Source: Liriodendron chinense
Taxonomy: Eukaryota; Streptophyta; Magnoliopsida; Magnoliales; Magnoliaceae
NCBI GenBank assembly: GCA_003013855.2
Contig: PVNU02000773.1
Span: forward strand, 1,039,001-1,103,000
Direction of reading: 5' to 3'
DNA: 64,000 bases
Shown here piece after piece: positions 47,926 to 60,032 of the stretch. The notes below the pieces were generated by a model. That model was not told where the DNA came from. It saw only the letters and a list, made by a program, of their open reading frames with translations, and made no database searches. Each line of letters opens with the position of its first letter. Positions within the stretch are counted from its first letter, which is position 1. A program made the position numbers and the translations under genes.

Positions 47926-48117
47926 GCCCTGTTTGGCAGAAGCCTAAAAATGAGTTCAGCTCATTTTAGTTAACCAAAGTTATGCATTGGAGAGTTTGGT
48001 GCATAATTACTGTTAATATGAACGCATTATGTATCAGAGATGAAAATCTCTAATACATGATTGCTGTTAATTAAAATGAGATAAACTCATTTTTTAGGCA
48101 TCTCCCAAACATGGCAA
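47926..48117. mobile_element. Miniature element related to 5838-6031
   Basis: Ends GCCCTGTTTGGCAGAAGCC and, inverted, GCCATGTTTGGGAGATGCC; both subterminal parts carry AAAATGAG(TT/C). Interior AT-rich. Confidence 0.65.
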
Positions 48118-48552
48118 AATATTGTGGCCAAAAACAAATTGGGTAAAATGCATGGCAGAAGAAATATTATCAAGTTAATCTAGGGTCTGTTTGGACATAC
48201 ACCTATATAATAGGCTTTTATTAAATAATTTTTGTGTTAACTATCTGCCAGGAATGGATGCATGGAAGGCAAAATCACCAAAAACTACAAGATACTGAGT
48301 TGAATTTAATTATTTTGAAAGATGAAAATACCCATCTTATTTCTTCAGTAATTTTATTGAGCAGAATATTTTGTTCTTAGTGACCATTGATTGATTTTCT
48401 AATTGAAGTGATCATCCAGAGTTATGAGCAATCAAAGGTGAGTCATCGGCCCTTTTCCATTATGATATCAACCCCCGTGTTCTTGCCATTCTTACTCAAG
48501 TGATCCTTGAGCCGCCATGACTTGAGGGTGGGGCTCACAAGGACATTAAAGG

Positions 48553-48705
48553 GGCGTTTGGATTCTAAGATACTTTACATAAGCTACTTATGCCTTAAGT
48601 AGCTGATCTTGGTTTCTACTTATTCAGTAGATAAGTGTTTTGTAAACAACAAACTTATCAGCCAAAAAGTAAAAAGTATGCTTGGTTTCCAACGTTACTT
48701 ACACT
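48553..48705. mobile_element. Partial miniature element related to 3348-3561
   Basis: Begins GGGGCGTTTGGATTCTAAG and shares the CTACTTATGCCT and ACTTATTCAGTA segments. The right end is eroded. Confidence 0.5.
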
Positions 48706-48719
48706 TCATGTTTGTCCTG

Positions 48720-49104
48720 TTCACCCTTAACATCTACCATCCATGATGTGGACCATTCATTATGTTGGGCCCACATTGGCCCTGTCTTCAATGTGAACTC
48801 TCCATCGTGTAGGGCCTACCTTCAACATGGACCATCTACCTTGCAGAGCTTACCTTTGACGTAGGCTATCCATCATGATGGGCCCACCTTGGATATGGGT
48901 CATTCATCATTAGGGGCCAACCTCCGATGTGAATGTCCTTATGTCAGGCCCACCTTGATATGTGTCATCTATTATGTGGGGCCCACCATCAATGTTATTG
49001 TCCATCATGTGGGGGCCAGCTTTAATATCCACCACCATCATATAGAGGCTTAGAGCCCCCTTTTACATGGACAGTCCATCATGTGGGCCCCACCTATGTG
49101 AGCC
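48720..49104. repeat. GTGGGGCCCACC minisatellite, left part
   Basis: Degenerate units of about 35-40 bp around GTGGGGCCCACCTTTGATGT followed by GGACCATCCATCAT. Continues at 51734 beyond the LTR element. Confidence 0.8.
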
Positions 49105-51733
49105 TGATGCAAGGGGGGACGTGGTGAGGTCGACTATCGTCTTCCTCACGGGATAACTACTCTGAATCCACGGAACTTCCTGGACTTCTCAGCAAGGCTT
49201 CTTCGAATCCATAAGGGCAAATCTCGAATCCACGAGAATAAAATTGAAATAAATCGAATTTTTTTTATTAATAATGAAAGAGAGATCCATAACGATGAAA
49301 ATAAATGAGCTTAAATAACCTTAAAAAATTCTAGATACACATTAGAGAAGTCCTAATCCAAAAAGGAAACTAAATTAGAAAAATCACGTTAAGTTCACGC
49401 TGGACCATCAGACCCTGTCAGGCGATCGACCCGAGTTGTCGGAAAAATCGTTGGGCGACCGAAACTATGCGGAACTGTCCAGAGACTAAGTCTGCAATCT
49501 GGCTGAGTTTTAGGCGACCAACCAGAGCCCTCAGGCGACTGAAATATATTGAATTTCTGTAGTTTTTCCTTAAATCTTTTTTCTCGGTCCATGTGTGATA
49601 GGAATGTGTTTGATCCACACCCTTCATCAGGGGGTTCTTGTCCTACATCAGACCCCTCCACTTCAAAATAATTTGCCCTCGAGTCATGTGTTGAAATCGG
49701 TCCACAACGCACAATCAACTTCGAACGCTTTCATTTACTCATATTTTTCTGACATGTCGGAGAAAGATCAAACACAATAATCGTGAACTCTGACAACCTT
49801 AGCATTACATCTTCGGGGATATACAGGGGATCCACATCCGTTGCTTACTCAATTAAGGCCTCGATCATTACGGTCTTGATTTCTTCGCTCTCAACTATCA
49901 GGGGTATGAAAATATATTGAAGCTGTGCAGAACTATCCAGAGACTAAGTCTGCAATCTGGCTGAGTTTTGGGCGACCGACCAGAGCCCTCGAGCGACCAA
50001 AATATATTGAATTTCTGTAGTTTTTCCTTAAATCTTTTTTTTTTCGGTCCATGTGTGATAGGAATGTGTTTGATCCACGCTCTTCATCAAGGGGTTCTTG
50101 TCCTACATCAGACCCCTTCACTTCAAAATAATTCATCCTCGAGTCATGCGTTGAAATCTGTCCACAACGCATACTCAACTTCGGATGCTTTCGTTTACTC
50201 ATATTTTCCTTGCAAGTTGGAGAAAGATCAAACACAATAATCGTGAACTCTGACAACCTTAGCACTACATCTTCAATGATATACAGGGGATCCACATCCG
50301 CTATTTGCTGGATTAAGACCTCGATTATTACGGTCTTGATTTCTTCTCAACTATCGGGGGTATGAAAATTTCAGTAGTGAGGTTTCCTGAACTTGGATCA
50401 TCATTCAGATTGATACCTTCATCATCGACTTGTGGCAATACCAAATTTGCAACAGAGATATAATGGACCACCTGTTCATCCTCGACCAATCTTTTCAGTA
50501 CGAGCGAAAGAAGCATCTCAATAAGAGATGGTTTCGCATGTGCTAATACGAAACATGCCTGATCTTCTTGAGACTCACCATCTGTAGGCTTTGCTTCAAA
50601 CGCTTGATCCGATTCTCTGTTGCACTCGTCCAAATCCAACATACCATCATCAAATTCTTTGGTGAAATCCTGGACAGTTACCGAAAACTGCCCCTCCACT
50701 TTAAAAGTTTCGGGTAGACTTTCCGTTTCCACAGGGACGACTCACACGCCACCGTGGAATCCGGCGTTCTGTCGTAACTTCAGCTCAAAACAATAGGATT
50801 CCTGCTGCAAGTTGTGGGACTGCTGGGATAATACATGATCATCAACGGTGTATATGAATCGTGATAGCATTCATCATTTCATCTGCGGCCACGAACTCAT
50901 TAGCATCTTCAATTGTCGCATCCGCTCGCGCTGAAGTTTCTCCTACCACGCTGAAGCGCCACCTTTCAACTTATATGCTATGGATTGAACCATCTTGTCT
51001 TGTGGGATCTGCGTATAGTGAAAGAAGCGTTTGACTTAAAGAGTCATTCGTCGATGCAACTCTGGCCATTGAAGCTAGGGATATCCATCGGTCTCCTATA
51101 AGATTGATATGTTCGATTCACCCAATTGTAAAATCCAGCGGAACTCGAAAGTAGGATTCCATTACGAACACGGAGTTCTATGGCCTCCGCTACACAATCA
51201 AAGGTCATGCAGCCCTTGCATGGCTTGCCGATTTTCCCACCTAAACGCTCTAAAAGCCACTACTGTTAGAGGTTGAGCCCCTAAATCACTATTTATAGGG
51301 TTGTTGTCTCCATGGACTCCTCGACAAACCTTCCTCGAATCCACAAGAGCAAATCTCGAAATAAATCAAAGTTTTGATTAATATTGAAAGAGAGATCCAT
51401 AACAACAAAAATAAACAAGATTAAATAACATTATCAAACCCTAGATATGCATTAGAGAAATCCTAATTCAAAAAGGAAACTAAATCAGAAAAATCGCACA
51501 AATTCGGCGCAAGTTCACGCAGGACCGTCGAACCCTATCTAGCGATTGAAACTGTCCAGAAATGTCTAGAGAATAAGTCTGCAATCTGGTTAAGTTTCGG
51601 GCGACCGACCAAAGCCATTGAGAAATCTGTCAGGCGACCAAAATATGTTGAAGTTTTGCACTTTTTCCGGTCTATGTGTGATAGGAATGTGCTTGATCCA
51701 CGCCCTTCATCAGGAGATTCTTGTCCTACATCA
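49105..51733 (-). mobile_element. 2.6-kb non-autonomous LTR retrotransposon in minisatellite
   Basis: LTRs 49105-49650 and about 51264-51733 end GTTCTTGTCCTACATCA; flanks GAGCC and GAGTC fit a 5-bp duplication with one change. The minus strand shows a purine tract GAAGTGGAGGGG before the left LTR. The interior has no pol domains; a minus frame at 50328-50732 is acidic (EFDDGMLDLDECNRESDQAF) and may be a gag relic. 49465-49920 is repeated in tandem at about 49930-50345, so part of the LTR and adjacent interior are present twice. Confidence 0.78.
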
Positions 51734-52345
51734 GAGTCATATATCATATGGGGCCCATCTTGGATGTGGGCGATTCATCGTCAACACCTTTGATGTGGAC
51801 CGTCCATTATGTAGGAACCAGCATCAAAATAAATTGTCCATCATGTGGAGCCCACCTTTAATGTCACCCATCATGTGGGGCCCACCTTTGATGTGGACCA
51901 TCCATCGTGTGCGCCCCACCTTCTATGTGGGTCATCCATCATGCGGGCATTGATGGATGTGGGCCATTCATCATTAGGGGTCGACCTTTGATATGGACCG
52001 TCCATTATGTGGGACCCACCTTCAATATTATTGTCCTTCATGCAGGGCCAGGCCACGTTCAATATCCACCACCATCATGTGGAGCCCACCTTTAATATGG
52101 ACCGTCCATCCTGTGGGTCCCACTTTTACTGTGGGTCATCCATCATGCGGAGTCGGCTCTAGATGTGGACCATTCATTATTAGAGGCCTACCTTTGATGT
52201 GGAGAATCCATTATGTGTGAGTCATCCATAACGTAGGACCCACCTTTCATGTGGACTGTCCATTGTGTGGACCCCACCTTTGATGTAAATTGTCTATTGT
52301 ATGGGCCCCACTTTTGATGGGGACCACCATCATGTGGAGCCTCCT
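51734..52345. repeat. GTGGGGCCCACC minisatellite, right part
   Basis: About 15 degenerate units like those at 48720-49104. Before the LTR element inserted, the array was about 1 kb. Confidence 0.82.
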
Positions 52346-53545
52346 TGGATATGTCCATCACATGGAGAGAGAATCATCAAAAGTCGAAAATCAGAAGAAA
52401 AAAAAAAAAAAAAAAATTTAAATCACAAAAAATGGATAACTTCCACCATAAGTTACTTTTGCAATGATACTTACCAAACTAAGGGGGAAAAAAAATTAAG
52501 TTATTAACTCAATGGGTGGCAGCATATGATCAAGCCTACTCCAGTGTAATCCAATTGAGCTGTTCACTCTCTTGAGCGTTGACAGGATCATTTGACTTGG
52601 TGCTTGGGGGTTATTGTCAATCAACGTTGCCCACTTGATGGACGTCCCAGATTTAGGATTGGCCAATTTTCTAGTATAAGCCATTGATCCGAGTTCCAAT
52701 TGTTTGATGAACTTGATTCTTTGGAGTAATTGAATCACGTGTGGTGTCCACATTATGTACAATTTGGATGGACGATTAATGCTTTTGTTGCATGATAGAT
52801 TTGGACCATTTACCTATGGTTGGGATGGTTGGAGCTATGAGAACATTGAGAGCTGTTAAGGAACGTGGGGCACTTGTGATGGACGGTTCAAACTAGTCAA
52901 TGCATCTTTTATGTTACAACCTATCTTGACCGTTCATTTTGTTTGCCAGAATTTTATGGTTAAAATCGTCTGATTGAAGTTGGGGGCAATAGTTGGACAG
53001 CTCAGATAGACCATATATTTCTTCTTCTAAGATGGTCTTTTACTATCAATATTGCAACTTATTTGTTATAATCAATCCAGACTGTGTGCTTGCTAACCAT
53101 TGATCAGTTGGTTGGGATTGACTAATCAAAGTTTTGTTCAAATGTAAGAGCAAATGGGCCATATGATGGTTGGTTTTGATTTATTGTCAGAATTTTTTGT
53201 TGGTGATATGGACGGTTGTCTAACTGCCATTTATTGATTGGTTATGCTTTGTCTACCCCATATCCACGTCCCATGTTTCCTTCCTAGGATGGTTGGGATT
53301 GTAGACCACCTGACCCATCAATCGATAAAATCATTGTTGTAGCTGCACATATATTAATATTCACTATTTTAGTTTCAACCGTTCAGTTATCAATTGGATG
53401 GTTATTAATCTCCTGATCAGCGTTGATTTTAGAGGTACGTTCTCCATCCAATTTGGATTAGTTTGGATGGCTATACACGAGTGCCACACGTGAGGAGAAT
53501 GAGACACCACTATTTTCAAGATGATTGTGAAATGCTAAAAAGAGA
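52346..53545. other. Interval without recognised features
   Basis: An A-run at 52398-52417 starts it; the rest is ordinary AT-leaning sequence with no frames, terminal repeats or exon signals I can support. Confidence 0.45.
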
Positions 53546-54072
53546 CGCGGTTTGACTAGTGACCCAGCACCAACAAGCTAGCTGACGTCAAAACTCTGTC
53601 GGCCCCATAATGATGTGTGTGTTTTATCCACGCCGTCCATCCATTTTTTTTCAGCTCATTTTAGTTAAAGATCCTAAAAAAATGAAGTACATCAAATTTT
53701 TAGATGGACCACACCACAGGAAACAGTGGGGATTGAACTTTTACCGTTGAAAACTTTTGGGAGGCCACAGAAGCTTTGAATCAAGCTGATATTTGTTTTG
53801 GTCTCTGTGACCTTATCAACAGGTTTGGATGGCAAATTAACATTACAGTGTACCCTAGGAAGTATTTAATGGTGGACATTCAATTAACGCTGTTTTCCTG
53901 TGGTGTGGTCCACCTGAGATTTGGTTTTGCCTCGTTTCTACAATCTTGCCCTAAAATGAGATGGAAAAATGGATGGACAGCCTGGATAAAAGACATACAT
54001 CATGGTGGGGCCCACAGAGCTTTGACATCAGCTAGCTAGCTGGCTGGTGTTGGGTCACTAGCCAAACCGTGT
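53546..54072. mobile_element. GGGCCCAC-type miniature element, complete, long inverted ends
   Basis: The two ends are inverted over about 50 bases: ACGCGGTTTGACTAGTGACC... and the inverse of ...GGTCACTAGCCAAACCGTGT, including AGCTAGCTGACGTCA/TGACATCAGCTAGCT. Next inward are GTGTTTTATCCACGCCGTCC and its inverse, then CACACCACAGG and CCTGTGGTGTGG. The whole folds into one long hairpin. No clear target duplication; partial relatives at 9484-9850, 10385-10636 and in the intron at 54940-55240. Confidence 0.75.
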
Positions 54073-54608
54073 CCACTATCAGTCGGATGTACAAGCATCC
54101 ATCATATAATCTTATCCATCTGATCAGTGCCCTTTATAGCTATGTAGAAAACGAGAATATTTAACGGTTAAAATATGGTTGAAGAAGGGTAATGGATGGT
54201 TTTTCTCTGATCAGTGCTTATTTTAGAATGATGGACGGATCAGATTGGTGCATCACTCTACCACGTGTATAAAGAGATCGGCGATACGACTCCCTCGTTC
54301 TTCAAGCTCAACCTTATCATCTCCCTATCCGACAAAATTACTAAAACCTCACTATCCTTCCGCTTCGATTGACTTAAACAACCCTCCGTATATCACCAAG
54401 TCTCATCACTGGCATGACCTAAACGATGATTCCAGACGAGGGTATTTTCGTCAATAGAAACAAAAATGTATTCGTCCATTCATTAAATAACATGTACCAT
54501 TTTGTAATTTACCTCATAATAATGAAACCGACTCTCCTGAAATAGCGCGGCAAACGTGACATGCACCACGTCACGATAACCATGCAGATAATTGCATGTA
54601 TCAGATGC

Positions 54609-54668
54609 CACGTGTAACCATATGCGCTCACCTTCTACATCTTCTGCCACGTATCACGGGCTATATAA
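54609..54668 (+). promoter_or_regulatory. G-box and TATA box of the downstream gene
   Basis: CACGTG at 54609-54614 (core of bZIP/bHLH sites) and TATATAA at 54662-54668, about 36 bases before the ATG; CCACGT motifs recur at about 54568 and 54647. The short distance implies a very short 5' UTR. Confidence 0.5.
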
Positions 54669-54703
54669 CAGAAGAACCTGCCTCTCCTCTCAATGCTAAA
54701 AAC

Positions 54704-56190
54704 ATGGCCATGGCTTCCAAAGACGAACCTATTCTATCCCGACTCGACCGTCTAGACATCATGGTAATTAGTCTACCTTCTAACATGAGCCGTAGGAGCT
54801 CACCGACTCTGTGCGGCTCACCATGTTGTATGAGTAAGATCCACTCCGTCTATCATGTGCTGTCGTCGATGCTAGACCTTGGGGCCAAAAATCAGCCAGA
54901 TCCACAAATCGACGAGGAATAATGGCAATGATATGCCAACAATAGGTTTTGAGCGTGGGGCCACCACCATGGTGGATATCTTTCATCTTACTGGTGTAAC
55001 ACTCCAGAATGAAGAGAAGGTAACAGAAATGAGCCTGATCCAAAATTCAGGCGGACCACATCACGTGAACTTAGATGTTTCCAAAGAAATTTCACTATTG
55101 ATGTGGCCTACCTGAGTTTTGTAACGGTCTGATCTTCTGTATGTACGGTTAACTTAAAGCTTCTCACCTAATGGACGGATTGAATTTAATATACACAACA
55201 TGATGGGCCCCACATCATAAAGCTGGTGTTGTGGACGATTCCGGTCCCAAGGCGCGTGTTAGGCTTCATCGGTCAGTTCATAATTTGTAGTTGTATCTGA
55301 TGATGGCATATTTGTAATTTTATTGTGTAGATGGGGTATTTGGAGGAGATACGGGGTTGTAATAAGTCGGCGAAAAGCTCGTGTACGTCTACGCCGACGA
55401 GTGGGACGGTGACGACGAGCGACGGAGGAAACTCCTCCTTTAATTCCTCTCCAAAGAGCCTCGAGAAGCGTTGCCGTTCCATTGACACCGTTATGGAAGA
55501 GACCCGGGTCAAAGGGACCCTCGTTGACCGGCTCGTCCTGCTAGAGAACCGGGTGTTGAAGGTACGTGCCAGTTAAGAGTGGGAAGACCTACTAAATGGA
55601 TGGTTGAGATTCTCGGTATTGAAGTAAGATGACTAGAATGTCAGCTGAATCCCACCCATTTAATTAGTCAGTTCAAAAACTATACTCCATGCCCAACCGG
55701 GTTGGGTTGACCCAAAGACTCGACCAAGTAAGGGAAAAGAATGGCCGCCTCACTGAGTCCAATTTCGGTCCAGACCTATTTATATTGGGTTGGTCCAAAC
55801 CACGTATGGGGTGGACCCAAAATTTTATTCGTGGACAGGATGATGTTGGTGGGTGGGCCTTGAGACAAAGGCCTGGTTAATTAAAAAGGTCTTTTGACTT
55901 GTAGGTCTTTAGTAATAATCAAGTGGCTTCAATATGAACCTGACCTGGCCCACTTCCAGCCATCGCGCTCTGCATAATATTTTTTTTTCCTTGGAAAAAT
56001 CTAAATCGTTCATGAATTTGTTTTATTTATTTAAATGTAATAAACGTTGCAGCTGAGTATGATAATGGAGGAGGATATAGAGGAAAAGAGGAGGGAAAAG
56101 GAGGAAAAGAGCAAGAAAAGAACCCATACAAAGGGTTTGAAGCAACTCGTCAAATCATGTGTGAAAGGCAAACCCAAGTCCAAAGACTGA
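54704..56190 (+). CDS. Plant-specific 142-residue protein of unknown function
   Basis: Three exons, 54704-54763, 55331-55561 and 56053-56190, join in phase 0 with GT-AG borders to a 142-residue frame. The N-terminus (KDEPILSRLDRLD, then YLEEIRG) looks helical; the middle is Ser/Thr-rich (KSSCTSTPTSGT, SSFNSSPKSLEKRC) and likely phosphorylated; a second helical, probably coiled-coil part follows (VKGTLVDRLVLLENRVLK, MEEDIEEKRREKEE); the C-terminus is strongly basic (KGLKQLVKSCVKGK). I recognise this layout from conserved uncharacterised angiosperm proteins but cannot assign a function. No signal peptide or membrane segment. Intron 1 (567 bp) carries GGGCCCCAC-type repeat sequence; intron 2 is 491 bp. 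Exon conservation and clean frame suggest a working gene. Confidence 0.78.
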
Positions 56191-56297
56191 TTGGACCCAA
56201 CCATCCCATCTCATCCCCCTTTACTTTCTATGTGACTAGTATTTTGAAGATCCTCCTCCCCTTTTTTTTGGGGTTGTATGTAATGCATATTTCCTTG

Positions 56298-56322
56298 TAT
56301 GTATGTATGTATGTATGTATAC
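56298..56322. repeat. (TGTA)n microsatellite
   Basis: About six TGTA units in the probable 3' UTR of the preceding gene; AATAATAAA at about 56329 may be its poly(A) signal. Confidence 0.85.
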
Positions 56323-56390
56323 TGTGAAAATAATAATAAATATAGTCATGAAGAAGAGAACATGATACTTTCTTACACATACGGACGGCC

Positions 56391-56853
56391 TGTAAATCTT
56401 ATCTATAGCGGAATGATAGGATCATCTATGCATTAATAATAGAGATTCCATATTGTAATCTTAAAGCCATACCTGATTGGGAAGACATTCCCGATGCCGC
56501 CGTGTTGCCGAGAAGAACTCTTGGTCTTCCAAACCTAACACCTTTAGGAGAACCTCTCAATGGGGACTAGGGTTTCTCTTGTATGTTGGTGAGGGAACCA
56601 AGACGTATATTTATAGGAAAGAGGGACAGAGAAGCTTACCCATCACACTTCTCTCCTCTAGGGTCTCCACATCGTAGGTTTCCATATCTGGCTTAATAAC
56701 CGCGCATAGGGACCACGATTCAAGCGTCCCGCCCCAAACCTATTTGCAATGATCACAACTATAGTGGGGCCCACTGAATCTCTCAATCTGAATAATCCAA
56801 CGGTCATGATCTAAACCGATGATCATGTGTGGCCCACTAAATGGATTCTTACA
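56391..56853 (-). repeat. Copia 3' LTR, 463 bp
   Basis: On + it starts TGTAAATCTTATC and ends GGATTCTTACA; on the minus strand this is TGTAAGAATCC...AAGATTTACA. The polypurine tract (minus CCCAAGTGGAAGAATG) touches its right side at 56854-56869. Confidence 0.9.
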
Positions 56854-56885
56854 TTCTTCCACTTGGGTTACACTGATCTCTGAAA

Positions 56886-57045
56886 GAAAACAAAACATTT
56901 TATTTTATTTTGTGAAAAAATAATTTTATAAAACACATTTGTTCAAAGTTCCTAATGGGCCCTAGAAAACAAAACATTTTATTTTATTTTGTGAAAAAAT
57001 AATTTTATAAAACGCATTTGTTTCAAAAGTTCCTAATGGGCGCCC
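56886..57045. repeat. 79-bp tandem duplication in Copia 3' region
   Basis: Copies start GAAAACAAAACATTTTATTT at 56886 and 56965 and differ at only a few positions, between RNase H and the 3' LTR. Confidence 0.9.
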
Positions 57046-57443
57046 TACTGATTTCAAAACAATACCGTTGGATAATTATGAGCAACGCTTGTCAGATCCG
57101 GTCCATCAAGACCACTGATATTGAATCGTGGTAGTAAACACAACATTTAATATTTTCGAAGTGTGACGAATCACAATCACAGATACCAATAGCCTTAACG
57201 ACATGGATCAATGATATGGGGTGTGGTATGAAGATTACACGTCTTATGTGATCATACGTGTTTATCTTCAAGTGGTCCTACTGAACGTGTCTCCAAGACA
57301 CAAACCAAAGTCTTGCTTACTCAAAACTGAATGTGCACACTGAAGGAGAAGCAAGATATAAACTGAAAAACAGAATCATCAATGCATAAAAGATATCTCT
57401 AAAAAATGTCTGGACATAATCGGATCATACATGAAAACTCCCA

Positions 57444-58091
57444 CTACTGAAATACATCCTTGGGATCAACAACTCCCATAGATGTCACATGTTCCTTAAA
57501 GAGCGTGATAGGAAGGCCTTTAGTGAGAGGATCCGCTATCATCTGCCTTGTGCCGATGAGTTCCACAAACACTTGACGATTCTGAACTCTCTCCTTCACA
57601 ACAAGATATTTGATGTCAATGTGCTTTGACCTCGATGAATGCTTGTTGTTGTTGGAGAAGTTAACTGCAGCTGAACTATCACAATAGATTTTCAATGGTT
57701 TCGGGATCATCTGCACAACCCGTAAACCAGAGAAAAAACTCTGAAGCCAGACTGCCTGATTCGTAGCTTCATGACAAGCTACATACTCTGCTTCCATGGT
57801 AGATGATGCCGTAATCGACTGTTTCACGCTCTTCCATGATACGGCTCCACCAACCATCATGAATACATAGCCCGAGGTGGACTTCTTGCTGTCGAGACAA
57901 CCAGCAAAATCTGCATATGTATATCCTACCAACTCCAAATGGTCGGATCTTCTGTATGTGAGTTCGAAGTCCTTTGTCCTTTGCAGGTAGCGCAACACTT
58001 TCTTTACAGCTATCCAATTGTTCATTCCTGGATTGCTGAGATACCTGTCCAACATTCCAACCACAAAAGCAATATCTAGACACGTACAGAC
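57444..58091 (-). pseudogene. Copia RNase H region
   Basis: Open from about 58064 to 57444. Shows YADFAGCLDSKKSTSGYVF, MEAEYVACHEATNQAVWL, YCDSSAAVNF and KHIDIKYLVVKERVQ, ending DPLTKGLP. It is separated from the reverse transcriptase frame by an in-frame TAG at about 58090. Confidence 0.9.
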
Positions 58092-58913
58092 CTAAGCATA
58101 CATGATGCTCCCTACTGCTGACGCATACGGAATAGCTTTCATCTTATCCTTCTCTAGGTCATTCTTAGGACACTGAAATTGACCAAATTTGTCACCTTTT
58201 ACAATAGGTGCTTGGCCAGGGGCACAACCTTGCATGCCAAACCTTTCGAGAACCCTATCAATATAAGCCCTCTGCGACAGGCCAAGTAATCCACGTGATC
58301 TATCCCGGCTAATCTGAATGCCGATGACAAAGGAAGCATCACCAAGATATTTCATCTCAAAATTTTGAGATAGAAATTTCTTAGTCTCACGCAACAATCC
58401 AATATCACTACTGGCCAATAAAATGTCGTCAACATACAAGACCAAAATGATAAACTTACTCCCACTGATTTTCACATATATGCACCCATCCGTAGTGTTT
58501 TCAATGAAACCATATGAGGAAACAACTTCATGAAACTTTAGGTACCACTGTCGTGATGCCTGTTTCAACCCATAAATGGACTTCTTAAGTTTGTAGACCA
58601 GATGTTCTGAGCCTTTGGCTTTAAAACCTTCTGGCTGCAACATATATACGTTCTCCATTAGATCTCCATTGAGAAACGCAGTTTTCACGTCCATTTGATG
58701 TAGCTCCAAATCCATATGAGCCACAAGAGCCATAATGATCCTAAAGGAGTCTTTCTTAGATACAGGTGAGAAAGTCTCCTTAAAGTCAATGACCTCACTC
58801 TGAGTGAAACTCTTTGCAACTAGCCCGGCTTTATACCTTTCGATATTGCCCTTAGAGTCCCGTTTAGTTTTAAATACCCATTTGCAATCAATCGGCCTAA
58901 TCCCTTCGGGCAA
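58092..58913 (-). pseudogene. Copia reverse transcriptase
   Basis: 273-residue open stretch with KWVFKTKRD, FKETFSPVSK, MDVKTAFLNGDL, the catalytic LYVDDILLAS, and YLGDASFVIGIQI. All catalytic aspartates are present. It lies between a TGA (at a Trp position just before its first Met) and the TAG before RNase H. Confidence 0.93.
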
Positions 58914-58925
58914 TTCAACAAGGTC

Positions 58926-60032
58926 TCAAACTTTATTGTCCTTCATGGATTTCAATTCATCCTTCATGGCATCAAACCAATGAGAAGAATCTGCACTTTG
59001 TTCGACCTGTGAAAGGGATACAGGATCCTTTTCAACCCCAATGTCAAACTCATGCTCCTGCAAATAGACGACGTAATCGTCTGGTATTGCAGATCTTCTC
59101 TCTCTGTGTGATCGTCTTAATGGCTCATTATTCTGAATTGGATTTTTCATTTCCTCATCAGTGGGTTGTATTTGAGGTTGTACATGGTCGTCCATAGGGA
59201 TCTCAGGGTCCACTGCTGGACGGACAACCATGCTACTCTGAATGATTGTGGTGGGAATCACAATCCGCTCTTCCTTAAATACAATATCTCTTATATTTGT
59301 GCTCCCACTATCTTCAGTGTTCTCAATAAACCTAGCATTCGCAGTCTCAATGACTCTCATGGAATATGATGGACAATAAAATCTGAATCCTTTTGATCTT
59401 TTTGGGTATCCAATAAAGAAGCAACTAACAGTTCTAGGGTCAAGTTTTCTTTCATGCGGGTTATACGGTTTGGCTTCTGCAGGACAACCCCATACATGAA
59501 AATATCGTAGACTAGGCTTTCGCCCTGTCCACAATTCATATGGAGTTTTCATTACAACCTTACTTGGGACCCTATTAAGGATATGCACAGCTGTTTTCAA
59601 CGCATCACCCCACAAAGATTCTGGCAACGTAGAATTACTAATCATAGATCGCACCATGTCCTTTAGGGTGCGATTACGCCTTTCCGCTATACCATTCTGC
59701 TCTGGAGTACCAGGCATGGTGTACTGGGCGACGATGCCACAATCTTGTAAGTATCTAGCGAATGGACCTGGATTACGCCCAGATTCGTCATACCTTCCGT
59801 AGTACTCACCACCACCGTCAGATCTAACGACTTTGATCATCCTGTCGAGTTGATTCTCGACTTCAGCCTTATAGATCTTAAATGTATCCAGGGCGTCTGA
59901 TTTTTCGTTAATAAGGTATAAGTACCCATAACGAGAGTAGTCATTTATAAAAGTGATAAATACTTCTGCCCATTCCAGGATGCTGTAGGGAACGGTCCGC
60001 AGATATTTGTATGAATCACTTCTAAGAGTCAT
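58926..60032 (-). pseudogene. Copia integrase core and C-terminal region
   Basis: Integrase core with DDE residues: the first Asp in FINDYSRYGYLY, the second in VRSDGGGEY, Glu in PGTPEQNGIAERRNRT. After it come the VPSKVVMKTPYELWTGRKP and WGCPAEAKPY segments and an acidic linker. The frame is shifted relative to gag-protease near 59965, where one base has been lost, and a stop precedes it near 60029. Confidence 0.92.

Noticed and set aside
48682..49100. Short frames over the GTGGGGCCCACC array
   Set aside because: Frames follow the minisatellite period and change with each degenerate unit.
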